Below are positions 49,155 through 58,835 of a stretch of 64,000 nt of DNA, one piece after another. A program made the position numbers and the translations under genes. Source of the DNA: Flavobacterium hercynium (GTDB lineage Bacteria; Bacteroidota; Bacteroidia; Flavobacteriales; Flavobacteriaceae); the NCBI RefSeq assembly GCF_002217285.1, contig NZ_MUGW01000025.1:62001-126000 (forward strand), read 5' to 3'. The number at the start of each line of letters is the position of its first letter. Position 1 is the stretch's first letter. A model generated the notes under the pieces. It ran no database searches. It was not told the DNA's origin and was given only the letters and a program-made list of their open reading frames with translations.

Positions 49155-50603
49155 ATGTCATTACACGTAGAAATTTTAATAGCCAAACATTTTAAAAAAT
49201 CAGTATTCAAAAATAAGGCGGTGTTTATTATCACCTTATTTATTGGTCTTTTATTATTATATGCCGCTTTTTCCGGTTGGGAAAATTACACCAATCAAAA
49301 TGAAACCAGCGAAAAATACCAGCACGAATCAAGAGAAGACTGGTTGAAAAATCCGGATAAAAATCCACACAGAATGGCACATTACGGAAACTTCGCGTTC
49401 CGAAAAAGTACGCCTTTAAGTGTGTTTGAATTTGGAATGGAACCCTTTTTTGGAAATGCCATTTTCCTTGAAGCTCACAAACAAAATACAGCCAATTTTT
49501 CTGAAGCAGGATTTTCGAACAGTATGCTTCGCTTTGGAGAAGTCAGTATTGCAATGGTTTTACAAATTTTATTGCCTTTGCTAATCTTTTTCCTTGGATT
49601 TAATGCCATTGCAACAGAAAGAGAAAACGGAACGCTAAAACTACTTTTAAGCCAAGGCATTAGCTGGAAACAATTGCTACTTGGTAAAACGTTGGGTATT
49701 GCAGCAGTAATTTTATTGCTTTTTATTCCGACCATCATCATTTTGGTAGTGCTTTGGCTGGTGCTTCAAAATTTTTCAATTTCAGCAGATGAAACCATCA
49801 AAATGGGGTTGTTTATTTTGTTCCATTTTATTTATTTGATGTTCTTTTGTTTCATTGCTGTCTTAATTTCAGCTGCGAGCAAAACATCAAAAAATGCATT
49901 GATTTCTCTTATCGGAATTTGGCTTTTGTTTACGATTATCCTTCCAAGAACTACACAGGCAATTGGAGCGTATTTGTATGAAGCGCCATCGAAAATTCAG
50001 TTTCAAAGTGATATTGAAAAAGACATTTTGAAACAAGGAGACAGCCACAATCCTAATGATCCGCATTACAAAGCGATTAAAGATTCGTTGTTACTGGTTT
50101 ACAAAGTCGATTCGGTACAAAAATTACCTTTTAATTACTCTGGTTTTATTATGACCGAAGGAGAAAAAATTAGTGCTAACATTTACAACAAACATTTAGA
50201 AACCTTACTTAAAGTTTACGAACAGCAAAATAGTTTTTCTAAAGCAGTTTCGTTTTTCAATCCGTACATCGCGATGAAAAACCTGTCAATGGGATTATCG
50301 AACACGGATTATGATTCGTACATCGATTTTCAGAAACAGGCAGAAACATATCGTTACGATATGGCGCAAAAAATGAATGCGTTACAGATTAAATACATCA
50401 GCAATAAAAAGCCGGGACCTAATGATAAACCTTTGACAATTGACAAAGAACATTGGGCTGAAGTAGACGAATTTCAATATCAGCCAAAAGGAATCGTTGC
50501 TGTTTTAAAAAGCGAAATGATTTCGATCATCTCTATTATTCTCTGGATTAGTTTCTTATTCGTTCTTATTCGAATAGCGGCTAAAAACCTTAAAGCCATT
50601 TAA
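49155..50603 (+). CDS. ABC-2 type permease, DUF3526-like
   Basis: Inner-membrane ABC permease, 482 residues. One hydrophobic segment near the N-terminus (about 22-40) is followed by a long periplasmic-like domain. A cluster of five segments from about 135 to 270 follows, including ILLPLLIFFLGFNAIATERENGTLKLLLSQG (the ATER..G block is typical of ABC-2 permeases), and the last segment is near residue 460. The second half of the extracytoplasmic domain has DUF3526-type features. It lies 8 bp after the TonB receptor and 1 bp before the second permease. With the ATPase at 46126 the pair would form an ABC-2 transporter. Confidence 0.88.
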   Translation: MSLHVEILIAKHFKKSVFKNKAVFIITLFIGLLLLYAAFSGWENYTNQNETSEKYQHESREDWLKNPDKNPHRMAHYGNFAFRKSTPLSVFEFGMEPFFGNAIFLEAHKQNTANFSEAGFSNSMLRFGEVSIAMVLQILLPLLIFFLGFNAIATERENGTLKLLLSQGISWKQLLLGKTLGIAAVILLLFIPTIIILVVLWLVLQNFSISADETIKMGLFILFHFIYLMFFCFIAVLISAASKTSKNALISLIGIWLLFTIILPRTTQAIGAYLYEAPSKIQFQSDIEKDILKQGDSHNPNDPHYKAIKDSLLLVYKVDSVQKLPFNYSGFIMTEGEKISANIYNKHLETLLKVYEQQNSFSKAVSFFNPYIAMKNLSMGLSNTDYDSYIDFQKQAETYRYDMAQKMNALQIKYISNKKPGPNDKPLTIDKEHWAEVDEFQYQPKGIVAVLKSEMISIISIILWISFLFVLIRIAAKNLKAI

Positions 50604-50604
50604 T

Positions 50605-51960
50605 ATGTTAGCATTATTATTTAAAAATTTCATACGCTCCAAGGGTACAAAAGTGGGATTAATTTTCCTGCTTATCATTGGATTCATAAGTCTTTTAATC
50701 GGACAGCAATTTCAGCAAAAACAGCAAAACAATATTGTTGAAGCAGCAACGTATCAAAAGGAACATATTGCCCGAAATGCCAGTTATCATAAAGATGATT
50801 TGGGACTTCTGCTCTACTACATCAAGTTTTCATTGGTGAATAAAACCCTTCCTATAAACAGTTTAGCGATTGGTCAGCGTGATGTTAATCCATCTATTCA
50901 AAATGTTACCATTCGTGGTCTTGAAGGACAGAAATACGATGCAGAACTCAATAACCCGAATAACCTTTTATCCGGAAATATCGATTTTAGTTTTGTATTG
51001 ATTTATCTTTTTCCGTTACTGATTGTTGCTTTTTCTTATAATCTGGTTTCTGAAGAAAAAGAAAGTGGTACGTGGAAAATTGTAGCGACGCAAAGCGAAA
51101 ATACTTTTGTCTACATTCTAAAGTTATTTTACATCAGAATTTTAAGTTTAATTGTATTACTGACGGTTGTACTTCTGGTAGCGGTATTATTTTTGGCTAT
51201 TCCATTTGATACAGCGCTTTTGACGTTTTATCTGCTTGGTGTTTTGTACATTCTATTTTGGTTTGCGGTTTCCTTTTTTATTGTTTCGCTTCAAAAAAAC
51301 TCGAATTTTAATGCGGTTATTTTGCTCACGATTTGGCTGTTTCTAATTATTATTGTTCCAGCAACGATTAATACGTATGTGGTAAACAAATATCCGGTTC
51401 CGGAAGCGTTAGAACTTACTGTAAAGCAAAGAAATGCTTACCATGAAAAATGGGATATGGAAAAGAAGATTACGATGGATAAATTCTACAATCATTATCC
51501 GCAATTCAAAACCTATCTTTTACCAGATAAAGAATTCAGCTGGCTTTGGTATTATGCCATGCAACAGGCGGGCGATGATGATTCTGCAAAAGAGTCTCAG
51601 GAATTAGAGACCAAACTTCAGCAGCGTAATACAGCAAGTCAGTTTATAGCGCAGTTTATCCCGACTTTGCACACGCAGATTCAACTGAATGAAATTGCAA
51701 AAGCTGATTTAGGAAATCAACTCTTATTTTTAAAAGAAACAAAACAGTTTCATGAAAATTTAAGACTGTACTTTTACCCTAAAATATTTGATAACAAAGC
51801 GGTTAATGAGGAAAACTGGTCAAAGTTTAAAGTGGAAACTTTTACTGATCCTTCAGAAACCAATCTGGTAAAAACCTTATTACCTCTGATTTTCTTCAAT
51901 TTATTGTTACTTGCCTTAGGCTGGATCAATTTTAAAAACAATAAATTACAGACTTTCTAA
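50605..51960 (+). CDS. ABC-2 type permease, DUF3526-like (second subunit)
   Basis: Second permease subunit, 451 residues, with the same organisation as its neighbour. The first membrane segment is at about 15-32. A segment cluster at about 128-255 contains VAFSYNLVSEEKESGTWKIVATQ, and the last segment is near 430-445. The C-terminal extracytoplasmic region (for example QAGDDDSAKESQELETKLQQR) is predicted helical. It is the last gene of the operon and is followed by a hairpin terminator. Whether the complex exports or imports is unclear; ABC-2 proteins usually export. Confidence 0.87.
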   Translation: MLALLFKNFIRSKGTKVGLIFLLIIGFISLLIGQQFQQKQQNNIVEAATYQKEHIARNASYHKDDLGLLLYYIKFSLVNKTLPINSLAIGQRDVNPSIQNVTIRGLEGQKYDAELNNPNNLLSGNIDFSFVLIYLFPLLIVAFSYNLVSEEKESGTWKIVATQSENTFVYILKLFYIRILSLIVLLTVVLLVAVLFLAIPFDTALLTFYLLGVLYILFWFAVSFFIVSLQKNSNFNAVILLTIWLFLIIIVPATINTYVVNKYPVPEALELTVKQRNAYHEKWDMEKKITMDKFYNHYPQFKTYLLPDKEFSWLWYYAMQQAGDDDSAKESQELETKLQQRNTASQFIAQFIPTLHTQIQLNEIAKADLGNQLLFLKETKQFHENLRLYFYPKIFDNKAVNEENWSKFKVETFTDPSETNLVKTLLPLIFFNLLLLALGWINFKNNKLQTF

Positions 51961-51969
51961 AAAAATAAT

Positions 51970-52041
51970 ACACCATAAAAGTGTTCGTTGTTTTACCTCC
52001 TTTTTAGGTTGAATCCAGATCACTTTTATGGTGTTTTTTTA
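51970..52041 (+). terminator. Long-loop intrinsic terminator after the ABC operon
   Basis: The perfect 14-bp arms ACACCATAAAAGTG (51970) and CACTTTTATGGTGT (52021) enclose 37 bp containing a smaller ACCT/AGGT hairpin, and a run of T follows. It separates the metal operon from the sigma-factor unit. Confidence 0.75.
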
Positions 52042-52145
52042 TGCCTTTTTTTTCGGCATAATTAATTTCTACACTTTATTCTGAATAATTTTTTTTCAAA
52101 CTATCTTTATTTAAATTTTATTTAGAATTAGTATAAATAATATTC

Positions 52146-52153
52146 TATATTTG
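52146..52153 (+). promoter_or_regulatory. TAnnTTTG promoter element of the sigma-factor gene
   Basis: TATATTTG matches the -7 consensus, with only a weak TTTA at a suitable distance upstream. It is 71 bp before the chosen start at 52225. Confidence 0.45.
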
Positions 52154-52224
52154 CCGCGTTTCCAACAATTCTAAGTAATTTATTGAAATTACTTATATTG
52201 CCTTTTCAAAGCGATCCAATTATA

Positions 52225-52824
52225 ATGAATAGTAATACCAGTTCCGAATTACAAATTTTTGAATCTTTCAAAGAAGGAAACGAAACTGCGTTTACTTATT
52301 TCTACGACAAATACTTTCGCCGAATTCAGGCTTTTAGCATTCAGTTTGTTTATGATAAAGAAGAAGCTGAAAACCTCGCTCAGGAAGCTTTTCTGCATTT
52401 ATGGCAAAACAGAGAAACGGTTGAATCTATCAACGGTATTCAGTCCTTTTTATATACCTATGCCAAATCAAGATGTTTGAATTTTATTCGACACAATAAA
52501 GTCAAAGACCGATTCAAAAACGATGTGCTCAACCATAAAGAACGTGAACTTGATATCGAAATCTTAAATTCGGTTCAGTTTGATACTTTAGAATTAACAG
52601 AATTAGAACGCATCATAAACGATTCTATAAACGATCTTCCACCAAAAACAAGAGAAGTTTTTATTAAAAAACGCTTTGAGAATAAAAAAAATGCAGAAAT
52701 AGCCGAAGAAATGCAAGTAACCTTAAAAGCTGTTGAAGCCCATATGACCAAGGCTTTAAAGATTTTAAAGACCAAATTATCCGACTATTTGTTTTTAATT
52801 TTTATTCTTATTTGTAATAATTAA
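52225..52824 (+). CDS. ECF RNA polymerase sigma factor (Bacteroidota FecI-like)
   Basis: Sigma-70 family factor of the extracytoplasmic-function class, 199 residues from the ATG at 52225. The ATG at 52183 would add 14 residues that look untranslated. Region 2 includes FTYFYDKYFRRIQAFSI and EEAENLAQEAFLHLWQNR. Region 4 has LPPKTREVFIKKRFENKKN and AEIAEEMQVTLKAVEAHMTKA. The FecR-like anti-sigma gene and a SusC gene with an STN signalling domain follow directly, so the factor is probably activated when the SusC transporter binds its ligand. The C-terminus is unusually hydrophobic (DYLFLIFILICNN). Confidence 0.94.
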   Translation: MNSNTSSELQIFESFKEGNETAFTYFYDKYFRRIQAFSIQFVYDKEEAENLAQEAFLHLWQNRETVESINGIQSFLYTYAKSRCLNFIRHNKVKDRFKNDVLNHKERELDIEILNSVQFDTLELTELERIINDSINDLPPKTREVFIKKRFENKKNAEIAEEMQVTLKAVEAHMTKALKILKTKLSDYLFLIFILICNN

Positions 52825-52891
52825 AAATAAAAGGTAGGGTTTTTTATTTCTGAAGTGTACTTACTAAAACCATAAGTCCAAAAACTTAAAT

Positions 52892-53998
52892 ATGATATCA
52901 GAAATAATTGCTAAATACCTTTCTAACGAAGCCTCAGAACAAGAAGTTGCACAACTTTTTGACTGGATCGATGCTTCTGAAGAAAATAAAAAACATTTCA
53001 TTACTTTAAAAAAGGCCTGGGCAATAAGTGCTTTTACTGATACCATTTCAATAAATGATGCTCCTGTAGTACAACTAAAACAAAAAACTAAAGTTTGGCA
53101 TTATTTTAAATATGCGGCTGTATTTTTAGTGTTATTTGGATTAGGAAAATTAGCTTTTGATTTTAGTACTAAAAACAATTCCTCTAAAGAAATTATTCTG
53201 GAGCTTGCCAACGGAAACTCTGAATTAATCGCAAAAAACAGTCCAGCTCAAATTATAAATAACAAGGGCGAATTGATTGCAAAAAAATTCCCTAATCAAA
53301 TTATCTATTTTGGAAAAGTTCAAGATGAAGAAGTTTTGTATAACACACTTAAAGTGCCGTACGGAAAAAGATTCAAACTTACTCTTTCAGACGGAACGAT
53401 TGTAAGTCTTAATTCAGGAACTACATTTCGCTATCCGGAACAATTTGGTATCAACGGAAAAAGAAATGTGTACCTAACCGGAGAAGCTTTTTTTGAAGTT
53501 GCCAAAGACAAAGCGCATCCCTTTGTAGTAAACGCAAATCAGGTTGATATTGAAGTTTTGGGAACTAAATTTAACGTAAGCGCTTATCCTGAAAACCCTA
53601 CCGTAAATAGTACTTTGGTCGAAGGAAGCATTCAAATGAGCGAAGTCGAAAACAAACAAAATACTGTTTTGCTTCAACCTAATCAAATGGCGACCTGGCA
53701 AACCAATTCAAAAAAAATAACAACCAAAGAAGTTGATCCTGTCTTTTATGCTGCATGGACAAAAGGAGAACTTGCTTTTAAAGATACCCCATTTTCAACT
53801 ATTGCTAAAATGATTCAGCGTACCTACGACGTTGAAATAGTAAACGAAAATTCTAATTTGGCCAAACAGAATTTTACGGGAACTATTAAAATTAGCGAAG
53901 CGAGCGTAGAAAATATTTTAGAACTTCTAAAACGTGATACGCCATTTAATTACACGATTAAACAAAAAACCATCACCATTTCCAATCTTCCAAACTAA
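52892..53998 (+). CDS. FecR-family anti-sigma factor
   Basis: Transmembrane anti-sigma regulator, 368 residues. The cytoplasmic N-terminal part (1-70, IIAKYLSNEASEQEVAQLFDW) would hold the sigma factor. One membrane segment lies at about 72-89. The periplasmic FecR domain (about 140-245) shows VPYGKRFKLTLSDGTIVSLN and VYLTGEAFFEVAKDKAHPF. A DUF4974-like C-terminal domain (about 290-365, FSTIAKMIQRTYDVEIV) matches the STN fold of the receptor partner. It lies 67 bp after the sigma gene and 7 bp before the SusC gene. Confidence 0.95.
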   Translation: MISEIIAKYLSNEASEQEVAQLFDWIDASEENKKHFITLKKAWAISAFTDTISINDAPVVQLKQKTKVWHYFKYAAVFLVLFGLGKLAFDFSTKNNSSKEIILELANGNSELIAKNSPAQIINNKGELIAKKFPNQIIYFGKVQDEEVLYNTLKVPYGKRFKLTLSDGTIVSLNSGTTFRYPEQFGINGKRNVYLTGEAFFEVAKDKAHPFVVNANQVDIEVLGTKFNVSAYPENPTVNSTLVEGSIQMSEVENKQNTVLLQPNQMATWQTNSKKITTKEVDPVFYAAWTKGELAFKDTPFSTIAKMIQRTYDVEIVNENSNLAKQNFTGTIKISEASVENILELLKRDTPFNYTIKQKTITISNLPN

Positions 53999-54005
53999 AT
54001 AAAAC

Positions 54006-57000
54006 ATGACTTTTACTGTACCCCTATTAAGGAAAATTTTATTTTTCTTAGCTCTACTCATATCCAGTTTTAAAGGTTTTTCTCAAAATAAAACGATTAC
54101 TTTAAATCTAAAAAATAAACCTATAAGTTTGATTATCAAATCGATTGAAGAACAAACCGATTTTAGAATTATTTACAATGCCCGAAAAATAGATACAGAA
54201 CAGCTTACTGATATTAATGTGACAAATGCTAGTTTAGAAACCGCTTTAACGCAAGTTTTAAAAGGCACAAACATTTCGTTCTACATTCAGAAAAAACAAG
54301 TTTTATTAACCAATACACCGGATGCTTCTCTGGCGCCTCAGCAGGAAACAGAGCGTTTTATTATCGGAACTGTTTATGATGCTAACAGCAAATTGCCACT
54401 TCCGGGTGCTTCTATTCGTATCAAAGGTACGGGAATGGGCGCTATAACAGACTTTAACGGAAAGTTTGCTTATACCTTAAAAGGAAATAACATTGCTAAT
54501 CTTGTACTTGAAGTGGGGTTTTTAGGAATGCAAATGCAATCGCAGAGAGCTGAAAATAAAACTGTTTTTACTTTTAATCTTCAAGAATCTACGGATGAAT
54601 TAAATCCGGTAATCATAACGTCATCTTACGGAACTAAAAAACTAAAAGAGGAAATTGTGGGAAGTATTTCGACTTTAACCGCTAAGGACATTGCTGTAGA
54701 ACAAGCTTCTGAAAGTATTGATAAAATGGTCGAAGGACAAATTGCAGGGGTATTAGTCGAAAATACATCCGGAGTAGGAACGCCTGTAAAAATGAATATT
54801 CGTGGTCAGGGAACTTTAAAACCTTTGAATGGAAATCTTGTAGGAACATCAACTCAACCTTTGATTATTGTTGATGGTATTATTATGAATGAGCAAAAAG
54901 GTATTGACAATGATTCTTTTGATGCCGGTGGTGCTTTCGGCGAAAAATTAGCAAACCCATTAGCTTTTATCTCACCGGATAATATTGAAAGTTTTACTGT
55001 CCTAAAAGATGCAGCAGCAGTTGGTATCTATGGTGCCGATGGAGCAAATGGTGTTATTTTAATTACAACCAAAAAAGGTAAAGAGGGAAAAACAAAATTT
55101 CAGTTTTCTAATCAATTGGGAGTTTCAAGTGCTATTAATCAAATTAAATATTTAAGCGGAGAACAGTTTAATGAACTAAATAATGCTTACAACGCCGCTA
55201 CGACACCGACTTCTACTCCTATTCCTTATAATGGTGTAAACACCAATTGGTTTGATCTTTTAAACAAAACCGGTATTTACAATAAATATAATTTTAGTGT
55301 TTCTGGAGGAACTTCAAAAATTACTTATCGTACCAATCTTACCTATTTGAATATTGATGAGCCGCAATTGGGTAATACGACAAAACAATTAAATGGTGGA
55401 ATTAATTTAGGCTACAAACAATCTAAATGGGATATTAGCTTATCATTCAATCCAAGCTACGTTAAAAAAGATGCGCCTAATATTTATTATGATTTCGCTT
55501 ATCTGCCTACTATTTCGCCATACAATGCAGACGGAACTTATTCTAAATTAGGTTTAACAGGTGCCAGCGGAGGAAACCCTTTAGCAGCTATTGAGCAGAA
55601 CAAAAACGAAGCAGAATCAAAAGCCCTTTTAACAAGTTTAAATGTTGGTTATGAACTGAACAGCCATATCAGATTCAATACCTTATTTGGTTTAGATTAT
55701 TTAGACAAAGTACAGGATCGTTATTTCTCAGGCGAGAATGAAAGCGGACAGCAAAATGGTACTTTTATATTAGATGGCGTTACCTATCCTACTTGGGGAA
55801 GACGATTGTTTAATAAACGAAATTCTACGAAATGGAACTGGCAGGGACAAATGTTATTTGACAAAGAAATTAGTAAGAACAGCACAATTGATGGTGTTGT
55901 TGGCTTTGAACTTTCTGAGGAAAAAAACAATTTAAGTTCCGCAAATGCAGCCGGATTTACAAATCCTAATAGTATCAATAATATCGAAGATGCCCTTCGT
56001 GATGATGATCCTATAACTCAAATAGATGAGACTAGATCAAGACAGATTTTTAGAAATGAAATAAATTATAGTTCACGTGTTTCTGCTTTCGGGCAACTGA
56101 ATTATAACTACAAAAAAAAATATTTTGTTTTAGGGAATTTACGACGCGATCAAAGCTCTGTTTTTGGAGATGACAGCAACGTAGCGTTAAACAGCGGTGC
56201 AGGTTTGGCATGGATATTAACTAATGAAAATTTCTTAAATGAATCATCCTGGATTGATTTCTTAAAACTGAAAGTAAGTTACGGATCTACCGGAAATTCC
56301 AGAATTGGTTCTTACCGTTCTAAAGGATTGTATGGTGTACTGCAAAACGGTTACAATGGTGGCTCGTATGCTACTCCAAGCGTATCTCCTAACGGTCACC
56401 TAAGCTGGGAGAAAAATAAAAAATTTAATGCCGGTATCGATTTTAATGTCTTTAAATTTATCGACCTGACACTAGAATATTACTATGATGACTTAAATGA
56501 CTTAATTGTAAGCCGCGATATTCCAACAGAAACGGGTTACGGATTAATGCAGTTAAATGGTGCCAGTATGTACAATAAAGGTTTTGAATTGACTACGAGA
56601 TTTAGATGGTTTCAAAAAGGAAACTTTAAATGGTCTTCGTCTTTTAACATTTCAACCGTAGAGAACAAAGTAACCGATTTAGTTGGTTTAGGAAGTGATT
56701 ACTCGCAATCCAATCTTGCTCTTGCTCAAAAAATCGGGTACAGTACTACTACTATATGGGGAATAAACTGGGCTGGTATTGATCCTGCTACAGGACGTGA
56801 TTTAGTTCGAAAAAACGGTCAGGTTTATGACTATGCTAATTACAGAACACTTTTTAACGAAACAGACTGGGAACCAATTGGAGACACGCAACCAACAGCT
56901 TTTGGAGGTTTTAGCAATACATTTTCATACAAAGGTCTTACTTTGTCTGTAAACGGATCTTTTCAGTTGGGTGGAGATAAATTAGTATCTAATGAAATCA

Positions 57001-57353
57001 TATCTAAATATACGATCATTGTAAACCGAAATATGTCTGTTAATGCCAACGATTACTGGAGAAACCAAGGTGATGTTGTTTCGCAGCCGGCACCAAGCTT
57101 AAATGTTGGTGTAGCAAACCTCAGTAAATATGTTTACGATGCTACCTATTTAAAAATTAACAATATAAACTTAAGTTATAGCATACCTGTCAAAAAAACG
57201 TTCTTTGATTCTTTGGTTGTTTTTGCCAATGTCTCTAATGCTTTCTACTGGTATAAAGAAAAGAGTCCGGAAGGCATGAACGGAATTAGAGAATTTAGCT
57301 TTAATTACCCTCAATCCAGAACAGTTTCATGTGGAATTAATACAAAATTTTAA
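54006..57353 (+). CDS. SusC/RagA TonB-dependent transporter with STN signalling domain
   Basis: Outer-membrane SusC-type transporter, 1115 residues, with a FecA-like signalling extension. The signal peptide ends near residue 27 (KGFSQ). An STN domain (about 29-105) includes KPISLIIKSIEEQTDFRIIY. A carboxypeptidase-regulatory-like domain follows (about 117-200), then the plug with PLIIVDGIIM and AAVGIYGADGANGVILIT, and the barrel. The STN domain together with the sigma and FecR genes just upstream means this transporter probably reports its own occupancy. The SusD partner starts 3 bp downstream. No glycosidase is near, so the ligand may be a metal- or haem-linked molecule or a peptide rather than a sugar. 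Confidence 0.95.
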   Translation: MTFTVPLLRKILFFLALLISSFKGFSQNKTITLNLKNKPISLIIKSIEEQTDFRIIYNARKIDTEQLTDINVTNASLETALTQVLKGTNISFYIQKKQVLLTNTPDASLAPQQETERFIIGTVYDANSKLPLPGASIRIKGTGMGAITDFNGKFAYTLKGNNIANLVLEVGFLGMQMQSQRAENKTVFTFNLQESTDELNPVIITSSYGTKKLKEEIVGSISTLTAKDIAVEQASESIDKMVEGQIAGVLVENTSGVGTPVKMNIRGQGTLKPLNGNLVGTSTQPLIIVDGIIMNEQKGIDNDSFDAGGAFGEKLANPLAFISPDNIESFTVLKDAAAVGIYGADGANGVILITTKKGKEGKTKFQFSNQLGVSSAINQIKYLSGEQFNELNNAYNAATTPTSTPIPYNGVNTNWFDLLNKTGIYNKYNFSVSGGTSKITYRTNLTYLNIDEPQLGNTTKQLNGGINLGYKQSKWDISLSFNPSYVKKDAPNIYYDFAYLPTISPYNADGTYSKLGLTGASGGNPLAAIEQNKNEAESKALLTSLNVGYELNSHIRFNTLFGLDYLDKVQDRYFSGENESGQQNGTFILDGVTYPTWGRRLFNKRNSTKWNWQGQMLFDKEISKNSTIDGVVGFELSEEKNNLSSANAAGFTNPNSINNIEDALRDDDPITQIDETRSRQIFRNEINYSSRVSAFGQLNYNYKKKYFVLGNLRRDQSSVFGDDSNVALNSGAGLAWILTNENFLNESSWIDFLKLKVSYGSTGNSRIGSYRSKGLYGVLQNGYNGGSYATPSVSPNGHLSWEKNKKFNAGIDFNVFKFIDLTLEYYYDDLNDLIVSRDIPTETGYGLMQLNGASMYNKGFELTTRFRWFQKGNFKWSSSFNISTVENKVTDLVGLGSDYSQSNLALAQKIGYSTTTIWGINWAGIDPATGRDLVRKNGQVYDYANYRTLFNETDWEPIGDTQPTAFGGFSNTFSYKGLTLSVNGSFQLGGDKLVSNEIISKYTIIVNRNMSVNANDYWRNQGDVVSQPAPSLNVGVANLSKYVYDATYLKINNINLSYSIPVKKTFFDSLVVFANVSNAFYWYKEKSPEGMNGIREFSFNYPQSRTVSCGINTKF

Positions 57354-57356
57354 AAG

Positions 57357-58835
57357 ATGAAAAACTTCAAATACAATATAAAAATTAAATTCGCTTTGCT
57401 TTTAGTGTCGGTGTTTTTAATGCAAAGCTGTAGTGATTTCCTTGAACAGGAACCAGGTATGCAAACTTCTATAACAGAACAGTTAAAGAACAAAGAAGGC
57501 GTTTTTCAAGCTATGCGTGGTATGTATGGTGAAATCGAAGCGGCTCTTCGTTTTGCCCCTTTTGCTACTTATGCTGACTTACAGGGAGGAAATTTAAAAT
57601 TTTCACCTTCACCAGAGGGTACCAATAAAAATCAAATTATTGTCCCGACAGGTATAGCAGGAATCTATGGTTTTAATGATTTATCTGAACAGTCTAATTT
57701 AGCTTCTTTTTATTCTGCTTGTTATGATATCATCAATCAGACGAATTTATTTTTAGAATTTGCTGATGCATTGCCAGATGCAACGACAGCTGAAAAAAAT
57801 CAAATCAAAGCTGAAGCCTTAACAGTTAGAGCGTACGCACACTTTTTGTTGAGTCAAGTATATACTCAAAATTATGATTTCACTGCTGATGCTTCTCATC
57901 CGGGACTTGTTTACAGTAAGCAATCTATCAATGCAAAACTTACTTATCCTGCTCGTGAAACCGTTGCCACTACATATTCCTTTATTATTGATGATATTAC
58001 GACTGCAATAAATTTATATTCTGATACTCCATTAATGGCTGGACCCGTTTATTCTTATTTTAATAAAACAAGTACAAAAGCTTTATTAGCACGTGTGTAT
58101 TTATCTAAAAAAGACTGGAAAAATGCTTACGATACAGCTAATGATATTATCGAAAACTCTGGTGTAGCATTAATGACTTCAGAAAACTACATCGCACAAT
58201 GGGAACAACCTGATCTTCCGGTTTCAGAAGTTTTGTTAGAATTTTCTATTCCAAGAAGCAGCGAAGGAACGGTTAGCGGTTCTATGGCTTCAACATACGG
58301 TTATACTTCTGCTACCATCTATGGTAGTTATGTTGCTTCTGATGATTTATTCAACCTTTATGAAGCAGATGATATTAGAAAAAAACTGTTTCTGGAGCAC
58401 ACCATTGCGACAATCAATAATTTAGTATCAACTCCCGTAAAATACAACTTTACTAAAAAATTTCAGGATAATCCGGGTTACGTAGCTTTTAGATTAAGTG
58501 AACAATATTTAATTCGTGCCGAAGCTGCTCTTGGACTTAATAATCCGGAACAGGCAAAAACAGATATTAATACCATTAGAGCAAGAGCAAACGCTACGCT
58601 GCTTAATGATACCGATAATCTACAAGAAGCTGTGTTTTTGGAACGCAGAAAAGAACTTTGTTTTGAAGGACATTTATTCCATGATATTGCCAGAAATAAA
58701 AGAAATGTTTCCCGTGTTGATGGTTGTGTCTCTGCTAATTGCAGTTTGACTTATCCATCGCCAAAATTTATATTACCTATACCACGCTCCAATATTAATC
58801 TTAATTCAAACTTAACACAAAATGAATCGTATTAA
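57357..58835 (+). CDS. SusD/RagB-family surface lipoprotein
   Basis: Ligand-capturing lipoprotein of 492 residues that caps the SusC barrel. The lipoprotein signal ends at VFLMQSC (Cys25), followed by SDFLEQEPG, the usual opening of mature SusD proteins. The helical TPR-like core includes AEALTVRAYAHFLLSQVY, KALLARVYLSKKDWKNAYDTA and YLIRAEAALGLNNPEQA. The RagB C-terminal region has RRKELCFEGHLFHDIARNKR. It overlaps the next gene by 14 bp. Confidence 0.95.
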   Translation: MKNFKYNIKIKFALLLVSVFLMQSCSDFLEQEPGMQTSITEQLKNKEGVFQAMRGMYGEIEAALRFAPFATYADLQGGNLKFSPSPEGTNKNQIIVPTGIAGIYGFNDLSEQSNLASFYSACYDIINQTNLFLEFADALPDATTAEKNQIKAEALTVRAYAHFLLSQVYTQNYDFTADASHPGLVYSKQSINAKLTYPARETVATTYSFIIDDITTAINLYSDTPLMAGPVYSYFNKTSTKALLARVYLSKKDWKNAYDTANDIIENSGVALMTSENYIAQWEQPDLPVSEVLLEFSIPRSSEGTVSGSMASTYGYTSATIYGSYVASDDLFNLYEADDIRKKLFLEHTIATINNLVSTPVKYNFTKKFQDNPGYVAFRLSEQYLIRAEAALGLNNPEQAKTDINTIRARANATLLNDTDNLQEAVFLERRKELCFEGHLFHDIARNKRNVSRVDGCVSANCSLTYPSPKFILPIPRSNINLNSNLTQNESY

